From Oxalobacteraceae bacterium UBA5157 (GTDB taxonomy: Bacteria > Pseudomonadota > Gammaproteobacteria > Burkholderiales > Burkholderiaceae_D), in assembly GCA_002415335.1 (NCBI GenBank), contig DHXL01000379.1, positions 6,141 to 17,856 on the forward strand: 11,716 nucleotides of DNA. The letters are read 5' to 3'. The position numbers and the translations under genes are program-made. Below the pieces are notes generated by a model. The model was not told the DNA's origin. It did not search any database and saw only the letters and a program-made list of their open reading frames with translations. The stretch's first letter is position 1; the number at the start of each line of letters is the position of its first letter. Positions 6,442-11,716 of this stretch are shown here, one piece after another.

Positions 6442-9204
6442 ATGAACAAAACCCTGTTATTAGTCGATGGTTCCAGCTACCTGTACCGCGCGTTTCACGC
6501 GATGCCGGATTTGCGCAATGCGCAGGGAGCGCCGACCGGCGCGATCTACGGAATGGTCAACATGTTACGCCGTTTGCGCAACGATTACCAAGCGGCATAT
6601 ATGGCGTGCGTGTTCGATGCGAAAGGCAAGACGTTCCGCGATGATTTGTACGCGGAATACAAGGCAAACCGGGCCTCGATGCCGGAAGATCTGGCCAGGC
6701 AAATCGAGCCGATCCATGAAGCGGTGCGCGCGATGGGATGGCCAATCCTGATGGTGGAGGGGGTCGAGGCGGACGACGTGATCGGCACGCTGGCGGTGCA
6801 GGCGATGGCGCATGGCATGGACACGGTGATTTCGACCGGCGACAAGGACCTGGCGCAGCTGGTAAACGAGCATGTCACGCTGATCAACACCATGAGCAAC
6901 GAGAAGCTCGATCGCGCCGGCGTGATTGCCAAGTTCGGCGTGCCGCCGGAGCGCATCATCGATTACCTGACCTTGGTCGGCGATAGCGTCGACAATGTGC
7001 CGGGTGTCGAAAAGGTCGGCCCCAAGACGGCCGTGAAATGGCTCGCGCAATACGGTAGTTTGGAGGGAGTGATCGCCAACGCCGGCAGCATCGGCGGCGC
7101 GGTCGGCGAGCACCTGCGCCGTGCGCTCGACTGGCTGCCGCAGGGGCGTGCGCTGATCACGGTCAAGACGGATTGCGACTTGTCGGCGCACATAGTGTCG
7201 ATCCCGGAATCGCTGTCGCAAAGGACCGAGGACCGGGAGGCGATGATCGCGTTTTTTGCGCGCAACGGCTTCAAGTCCTGGCTGCGCGAACTGGGCGCGA
7301 CGGTGGATGCCGGCGGGGTCCAGGCGCAGTCTGGCGGGCCGCAGGCCGTCGTGCAGGGCGCGCTGTTCGCCATGCACGCAGTACCCGCACAGCCGCTGAC
7401 GACGCGCTACGAGACCGTGCTGACCGAAATGCAGTTGGACCACTGGCTGGCGACGATCGACGCCGCGTCCCTGACTTCAGTCGATACCGAGACCACCTCG
7501 CTGGAGCCGATGCAGGCGCAGCTGGTCGGCATTTCGCTGTGCTGCGAGCCGGGCATTGCCGCGTACATTCCGGTCGCGCATCGTTACCAGGACGCGCCGC
7601 CGCAGCTGTCGCGCGAATTTGTATTGAATAAACTGAAGCGTTGGCTGGAAGACGCGGGCAAGCCGAAAGTCGGCCAGAACCTGAAATACGACAGCCATAT
7701 TTTCGCCAATCACGGCGTCGCATTGCGCGGCATCGTGCACGACACCCTGCTCGAATCGTATGTCTTCGAATCGCACAAGAGCCATGACATGGACAGCCTG
7801 GCGTTGCGCCACCTGGAGCGCAAGACGATCACCTTCCAGGAAGTGTGCGGCAAGGGCGCATCGCAAATCTGTTTCGACCAGGTCGAAATCGGCTGCGCCA
7901 CCGCCTACGCGGCGGAAGACGCCGACGTCACGCTGCAACTGCATCAGGCGATGTGGCCGCGCGTGGCCGAAAATGACGGACTGCGCTTCATCTACGAAAA
8001 GATCGAATTGCCGACCGCGGTGACGCTGCAAAAGATCGAACGTAACGGCGTGCTGGTGGACCCCGTTCTGCTGGGCGCGCAGTCGCAGGAACTGGGCAAG
8101 CGCATGCTGGAAATCGAGAAGCAGGCGTACGAACTGGCCGGGCAACCGTTCAACCTCAATTCGCCGAAGCAGATCGGCGAAATATTCTTCGACAAGCTGA
8201 AGTTGCCGGTGGTGAAGAAGACGCCGTCGGGCGCGCCGTCGACCGATGAAGAGGTGCTGCAAAAATTGGCGGAAGATTATCCATTGCCCAAGGTCCTGCT
8301 CGACTACCGCAGCCTGTCGAAACTGAAATCGACCTACACCGACAAGCTGCCGAAAATGATCGACGCGACCACAGGCCGCGTGCATACCAATTATGCGCAA
8401 GCGGTTGCGGTCACGGGCCGACTCGCGTCGAACGAGCCGAATCTGCAAAACATTCCGATCCGCACCGCCGAAGGCCGCCGCATCCGCGAAGCCTTCATCG
8501 CGCCGCCCGGCTGTGTGATCGTGTCGGCCGACTACTCGCAGATCGAGTTGCGCATCATGGCGCACATCTCGGGCGACGCCAATATGCTGCATGCATTCGC
8601 GGAAGGCATCGATATTCACCGCGCGACCGCCGCGGAAATCTTCAGCGCCGCGCCGCAAGACGTGACCAACGAACAGCGGCGCTATGCGAAGGTGATCAAC
8701 TTCGGCCTGATCTACGGCATGAGCGCGTTCGGGCTGGCCGCCAATCTCGGAATCGAGCGTGCCGCGGCGCAAATGTATATCGAAAAATATTTCAACCGCT
8801 TTTCCGGTGTCGCGCAATACATGGCCGACACGCGGGCGCAAGCCAAACAGCGCGGCTATGTGGAAACCGTATTCGGCCGCCGCCTGTGGCTGCCGGAAAT
8901 CAATTCGCCGAACGGTCCGCGCCGTCAAGGCGCCGAGCGCGCCGCGATCAATGCGCCGATGCAGGGCACCGCGGCCGATTTGATCAAGCTGTCGATGATC
9001 GCGGTCCAGAATTGGCTGGAGGCCGAGCGCCTGCAAAGCAAAATGGTGATGCAGGTGCACGACGAACTGGTGCTGGAAGTGGCGCGGGGCGAGCTGGACC
9101 ATGTGCGCCAGCGATTGCCGCAGTTGATGGCCGGCGTCGCGGCGCTGAAGGTGCCGTTGATCGCCGAGGTCGGGGTCGGCAAGAATTGGGATCAGGCGCA
9201 TTAA
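6442..9204 (+). CDS. polA: DNA polymerase I
   Basis: This 920-residue polymerase (E. coli Pol I has 928) fills gaps and removes RNA primers and damaged strands. The 5'-3' nuclease domain (~1-290) shows VDGSSYLYRAFHA, KGKTFRDDLYAEYKANR, ADDVIGTLA, STGDKDLAQLV and VGDSVDNVPGVEKVGPKTA. The 3'-5' proofreading domain (~330-500) keeps its carboxylates: DTET (D348, E350), GQNLKYD and YAAEDADVTLQLH, so it should be active. The polymerase domain has motif A DYSQIELR (D697), motif B RRYAKVINFGLIYG (K750, Y758) and motif C VHDELVLEV (D874, E875). The start MNKTLLLVDG at 6442 fits the family; an in-frame ATG at 6352 would add 30 residues antisense to the LOG gene and is rejected. No recognisable Shine-Dalgarno lies upstream, and its promoter must sit inside the divergent LOG coding region. 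Confidence 0.98.
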   Translation: MNKTLLLVDGSSYLYRAFHAMPDLRNAQGAPTGAIYGMVNMLRRLRNDYQAAYMACVFDAKGKTFRDDLYAEYKANRASMPEDLARQIEPIHEAVRAMGWPILMVEGVEADDVIGTLAVQAMAHGMDTVISTGDKDLAQLVNEHVTLINTMSNEKLDRAGVIAKFGVPPERIIDYLTLVGDSVDNVPGVEKVGPKTAVKWLAQYGSLEGVIANAGSIGGAVGEHLRRALDWLPQGRALITVKTDCDLSAHIVSIPESLSQRTEDREAMIAFFARNGFKSWLRELGATVDAGGVQAQSGGPQAVVQGALFAMHAVPAQPLTTRYETVLTEMQLDHWLATIDAASLTSVDTETTSLEPMQAQLVGISLCCEPGIAAYIPVAHRYQDAPPQLSREFVLNKLKRWLEDAGKPKVGQNLKYDSHIFANHGVALRGIVHDTLLESYVFESHKSHDMDSLALRHLERKTITFQEVCGKGASQICFDQVEIGCATAYAAEDADVTLQLHQAMWPRVAENDGLRFIYEKIELPTAVTLQKIERNGVLVDPVLLGAQSQELGKRMLEIEKQAYELAGQPFNLNSPKQIGEIFFDKLKLPVVKKTPSGAPSTDEEVLQKLAEDYPLPKVLLDYRSLSKLKSTYTDKLPKMIDATTGRVHTNYAQAVAVTGRLASNEPNLQNIPIRTAEGRRIREAFIAPPGCVIVSADYSQIELRIMAHISGDANMLHAFAEGIDIHRATAAEIFSAAPQDVTNEQRRYAKVINFGLIYGMSAFGLAANLGIERAAAQMYIEKYFNRFSGVAQYMADTRAQAKQRGYVETVFGRRLWLPEINSPNGPRRQGAERAAINAPMQGTAADLIKLSMIAVQNWLEAERLQSKMVMQVHDELVLEVARGELDHVRQRLPQLMAGVAALKVPLIAEVGVGKNWDQAH

Positions 9205-9309
9205 TTGACGCAACGGCGCGTTCGCCTGCCGATTGTCAGATTTGTCGTTATGATAATGCAGTCGCGCTTAGGCGCCGCATCAGTCTGACTACTCACACGG
9301 AGAATTGCC

Positions 9310-10194
9310 ATGGAACACTTGAAGGACGACTTTGCAAGCCTGAATGCCAAGACGCCGTGGTCGGATTCGGTCGATCGGCGCGCTTTCCTGAAGACCGCAT
9401 TGGGTGCCGGTTTCGCCGCTGCCGTGATGCCGGTTTCCGCGCAAACGACCATCAAGACTGACGCTGCCGGCTTGACGGCCGGCCAAGTCACCGTCACCGT
9501 CAAGGGCCGGAAGGTGCCGGCGTATCGCGCGCAGCCGGAAGGCAAGACCAATCTGCCCGTCGTATTGATCGTCTCGGAAATCTTCGGCGTGCACGAGCAC
9601 ATCGCCGATGTCGCGCGCCGTTTTGCCAAGCAGGGTTACCTCGCGCTGGCGCCCGAGTTGTTCGTCCGGCAGGGCGACCCGCGTTCTTTCGGATCGATCG
9701 CGGAACTGATGAAGCAAGTGGTGTCCAAGGTGCCGGACGAGCAGGTCATGGGCGATCTCGACGCGTGCGTCGCGTGGGCCAAGGCGCATGGCGGCGACAC
9801 CGACAGGCTGGGCATCACCGGTTTTTGCTGGGGCGGACGCATCACCTGGCTGTATGCCGCGCACAACCCGACGGTCAAGGCCGGAGTCGCGTGGTACGGC
9901 CGCCTGGTCGGCGACAAGACGCCGCTGACGCCGACCCAGCCGATCGATGTGGCGGAAAAAATAAGGGCGGCCATGCTGGGACTGTATGGCGGTAAGGACG
10001 AGGGCATTCCGCTCGACACGATCGAAAAAATGAAACTTGAATTGGCCAAGGGAACGAGCGTGTCGGAATTCGTCATCTATCCGAATTCCGGCCACGCATT
10101 TCACGCAGACTATCGACCCAGCTATGTCGAGGCCGACGCGAAGGACGGCTGGCGGCGCTGCCTGGCCTGGTTCAAGTCTCACGGCGTCGCGTAA
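9310..10194 (+). CDS. Dienelactone hydrolase family protein with twin-arginine signal
   Basis: This is a 294-residue alpha/beta hydrolase. The start at 9310 is supported by GGAG at 9299-9302. The N-terminus carries a Tat-type signal: DRRAFLK at residues 22-28, then an Ala/Gly-rich hydrophobic stretch and a likely cleavage site at VSA-Q (residue 44/45). The mature part matches dienelactone hydrolases: SEIFGVHEH (Glu90), the nucleophile elbow GFCWGG with Cys173, Asp230 in GGKDEG, and His262 in SGHAFHADY, completing a Cys-Asp-His triad. DLH opens dienelactone rings in chloroaromatic breakdown, but many paralogues have unknown ester or lactone substrates. No catechol-pathway genes are nearby, so the substrate is not predicted. 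It lies 105 bases after polA and is probably a separate unit. Confidence 0.93.
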   Translation: MEHLKDDFASLNAKTPWSDSVDRRAFLKTALGAGFAAAVMPVSAQTTIKTDAAGLTAGQVTVTVKGRKVPAYRAQPEGKTNLPVVLIVSEIFGVHEHIADVARRFAKQGYLALAPELFVRQGDPRSFGSIAELMKQVVSKVPDEQVMGDLDACVAWAKAHGGDTDRLGITGFCWGGRITWLYAAHNPTVKAGVAWYGRLVGDKTPLTPTQPIDVAEKIRAAMLGLYGGKDEGIPLDTIEKMKLELAKGTSVSEFVIYPNSGHAFHADYRPSYVEADAKDGWRRCLAWFKSHGVA

Positions 10195-10247
10195 CAGCGC
10201 GCAGTACGCGTCGCGGGTCGACCAGCGGCTGTCCTGCGGCGGCCGGT

Positions 10248-10276
10248 TTGCCGAAATGAGCCATCTGTGCTTTAAT
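10248..10276 (+). promoter_or_regulatory. Predicted sigma70 promoter for the ZIP transporter
   Basis: A -35-like TTGCCG (10248-10253, 4 of 6 to consensus) is followed after exactly 17 bases by a -10-like TTTAAT (10271-10276, 5 of 6). Transcription would start near 10283, giving a leader of about 28 bases before the proposed start codon at 10311. The promoter lies just after the stop of the upstream hydrolase gene. Confidence 0.55.
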
Positions 10277-10293
10277 TTGCAACTTTGTTGCAA
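10277..10293. promoter_or_regulatory. Perfect 17-bp palindrome over the predicted transcription start; candidate operator
   Basis: TTGCAAC-TTT-GTTGCAA is a perfect 7-3-7 inverted repeat beginning one base after the predicted -10 element and covering the expected +1. Binding of a dimeric repressor here would block the promoter of the metal transporter gene. It does not match the Fur or Zur consensus sequences I know well, so the regulator is unknown. The hairpin is not followed by T residues, which argues against a terminator for the upstream gene. Confidence 0.5.
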
Positions 10294-10310
10294 CATCATC
10301 GAGGCTCAAT

Positions 10311-11087
10311 ATCAATTCCACGCTGCTCTCCATCCTCCTGGCCACGACCATCGCCGGCTTCGTCAGCATCACGGCGGCCGCCATCTTCTCGTTTTCGCTG
10401 TTGTCGAAAATGGTCGAGCGCATGGTCAGTCTGTCCGTCGGAATCCTGCTGTCCACCTCGCTGCTGAACGCGTTGCCCGAGGCGTTTGAATCGAAGGCCG
10501 ACGCGCATACGCTGTTCGCCACCTTGCTAGGCGGCTTGCTGTCATTCTTCCTGCTCGAAAAATTCGCGATCCTGCGCCACTCGCACCATTACGAAGGCGA
10601 TGGCCACCACCACGCGCACGGCCACGACGCGCACGAAGCCGGCAAGTCGGGCTGGATGATCGTGGTCGGCGACGGCTTGCATAACTTCACCGACGGCATC
10701 CTGATTGCCGCGGCCTTCTTGGCGAATCCGAAGCTGGGACTGGTCACCGGCCTGGCCATCATCGCGCATGAAATCCCGCAGGAAATCGGCGACTTCATCG
10801 TGCTGCTGAATGCTGGATTCACGCGCACGCGGGCCTATCTGTACAACCTGATCTGCAGCCTCATGGCGGTGATCGGCGGCGTGCTCGGCTACCTGATGCT
10901 CGGGCGCGGCATGCAGTGGATTCCGTATGTGCTGGTGCTGGCATCATCGGGCTTCATCTACATCGCGGTCAGCGACTTGATGCCGCAAATGCAGCGGCGG
11001 GCGACGATGCGCGAGACGATTCCGCAGGTGCTGCTGATTGCGCTGGGGGTGGGGGTTGTTCTGTTCTTGAGCCGCCTTGCGCATTAG
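10311..11087 (+). CDS. ZIP family divalent metal transporter; probable non-canonical ATC start
   Basis: This inner-membrane transporter is likely for zinc or related divalent metals. From an ATC codon at 10311 it has 258 residues. Membrane helix I is NSTLLSILLATTIAGFVSIT and onward (residues 2-25). A histidine-rich cytoplasmic loop follows (residues ~90-108). The ZIP signatures are HNFTDG (124-129, helix IV) and HEIPQEIGD (153-161, helix V), which form the metal path. A shorter start, TTG at 10401, would cut off helix I. No ATG, GTG or TTG occurs in frame between the stop at 10257 and 10401. GAGG at 10301-10304 lies six bases before the ATC, normal spacing. CTG at 10323 or 10338 are alternatives. 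The gene may use a rare AUC start, or may have lost its ATG by mutation or sequencing error. Confidence 0.85.
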   Translation: MNSTLLSILLATTIAGFVSITAAAIFSFSLLSKMVERMVSLSVGILLSTSLLNALPEAFESKADAHTLFATLLGGLLSFFLLEKFAILRHSHHYEGDGHHHAHGHDAHEAGKSGWMIVVGDGLHNFTDGILIAAAFLANPKLGLVTGLAIIAHEIPQEIGDFIVLLNAGFTRTRAYLYNLICSLMAVIGGVLGYLMLGRGMQWIPYVLVLASSGFIYIAVSDLMPQMQRRATMRETIPQVLLIALGVGVVLFLSRLAH

Positions 11088-11243
11088 AGACGCACGACCT
11101 CATTTGTCATGGGGCCGGATTAGCCGGCCGTCCGGCGTCAAAACGCGGCCGAATTGAACCCACTTGAAGGACTGAAATCGGCACGAGGCAGCCGTTCTGG
11201 ATTTGGCACTGACATTTCGAAAACCAAAGCAAGACAGAACAAT

Positions 11244-11716
11244 ATGATGACGAACCGAGTGAGTTATCGCCGCGGCACTCCGGCGGACATACTGACCATC
11301 TGCGAATTGGGCCAGCAGTTAAATGGTCTTCACCATCAAATGCGTCCGGATATTTATGTCGATGCAACTTTGGACTTCAAACGTGATACGGCTCATTGGT
11401 TGCCTAGCCTCGAAGCGGACAACCATGCGACCTACATCGCTGAACAAGACGGCGTCGCCGTCGGATTTATTACGATGCAGAAATCGCAATCCACAAGCCC
11501 TCTCATCCAACCGCAGTGCGTCTGCCGTATCGGCTCTATTTGTGTAATCGAGGAGCAACGCGGGCAGGGGATTGGTCTATCACTTATGCGGTGTGCAGAG
11601 TCATGGGCGACAGAGCAAGGCGCCAGTGACATCCGGCTGAGTGTATGGATGTTTAATGAGGCAGCAATTGGTTTGTATAAGGAGCTAGGCTACGAAGTAC
11701 GCGTCTTTGAGATGGG
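11244..11716 (+). CDS. GNAT family N-acetyltransferase (3' end cut by window)
   Basis: The frame is open from the ATG at 11244 to the window end, giving 157 complete codons with no stop. A second ATG follows directly at 11247. GNAT motif A is clear: VIEEQRGQGIGLSLMRCAE near residues 102-120 contains the Q/RxxGxG acetyl-CoA pyrophosphate loop (RGQGIG). The later NEAAIGLYKELGYE is motif B, the usual end of the GNAT core. These enzymes transfer acetyl from acetyl-CoA to an amine; the substrate is not predictable here. Only a few residues should be missing. No good ribosome-binding site was seen. Codon use (GTA, CTA, TTA, ATA, CGA) is visibly less GC-rich than in polA or the hydrolase, hinting at later acquisition. 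Confidence 0.85.
   Translation, partial: MMTNRVSYRRGTPADILTICELGQQLNGLHHQMRPDIYVDATLDFKRDTAHWLPSLEADNHATYIAEQDGVAVGFITMQKSQSTSPLIQPQCVCRIGSICVIEEQRGQGIGLSLMRCAESWATEQGASDIRLSVWMFNEAAIGLYKELGYEVRVFEM

Noticed and set aside
7477..9213. Long 578-codon open frame antisense to polA
   Set aside because: It is a typical GC-rich shadow frame, rich in Arg, His and Gln, with no recognisable domain, inside an intact and well conserved polA.
9233..9257. Promoter before the hydrolase gene (TTGTCA and GATAAT)
   Set aside because: The two boxes are only 13 bases apart, too close for a sigma70 promoter, and no better -35 was found at 16-18 bases.
9289..10299. Long open frame antisense to the dienelactone hydrolase gene
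   Set aside because: Compositionally a shadow; the plus-strand gene has a complete catalytic triad, signal sequence and RBS.
10591..10640. Histidine-rich CAC/CAT-dense stretch as a DNA repeat
   Set aside because: It is explained by the His-rich metal-binding loop of the ZIP transporter; the repeat units are irregular at DNA level.
11111..11135. GC-rich hairpin after the ZIP gene as a terminator
   Set aside because: A short GGCCGG/CCGGCC stem is present but no T tract follows on either strand.

Overview
This window looks like chromosomal DNA of a GC-rich betaproteobacterium, most likely Burkholderiales and probably the Oxalobacteraceae (Herbaspirillum/Herminiimonas/Collimonas/Glaciimonas relatives). 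The placement is inferred from the gene set: a UvrD-type helicase, a BPSS1780-family membrane protein coupled to an aminoglycoside-phosphotransferase-fold homoserine kinase, a DUF2782 protein, a TIGR00730/LOG protein divergent from polA, a Tat-type dienelactone hydrolase and a ZIP transporter. No rRNA, tRNA, CRISPR array, transposase or phage gene was seen.

Layout. Positions 1-1508 (+) hold the C-terminal two thirds of a UvrD/Rep-family helicase. Positions 1509-2003 have no intact gene. They contain a decayed, frameshifted piece of a BPSS1780-like membrane protein gene (minus strand), then the leader of the next gene. At 2004-3167 (+) is an accessory gene for a lipoprotein with an Ig-like Big_5 domain and a DUF3494 ice-binding domain, followed by an intrinsic terminator. 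On the minus strand, 6441 down to 3377, lie LOG (TIGR00730), DUF2782, thrB and the intact BPSS1780-family gene; thrB and BPSS1780 are separated by 2 bp. polA (6442-9204, +) starts back to back with the LOG gene. It is followed on the + strand by an exported dienelactone hydrolase-family protein, a ZIP metal transporter and, at the right edge, a partial GNAT acetyltransferase.

How the parts relate. uvrD and polA are DNA repair functions. thrB is threonine biosynthesis. LOG is a nucleotide-monophosphate phosphoribohydrolase. The ice-binding lipoprotein sits between the decayed and intact copies of the BPSS1780 gene, which suggests a remodelled accessory spot between uvrD and the thrB operon.

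Most notable points. The ZIP transporter frame has no ATG, GTG or TTG in front of its conserved first membrane helix. A GAGG ribosome-binding site instead sits at normal spacing before an ATC codon, so a rare AUC start (or a lost ATG) is likely. A sigma70-like promoter directly upstream has a perfect 17-bp palindrome over the expected transcription start, a candidate metal-responsive operator. I did not find a wholly unknown multi-gene system in this window.
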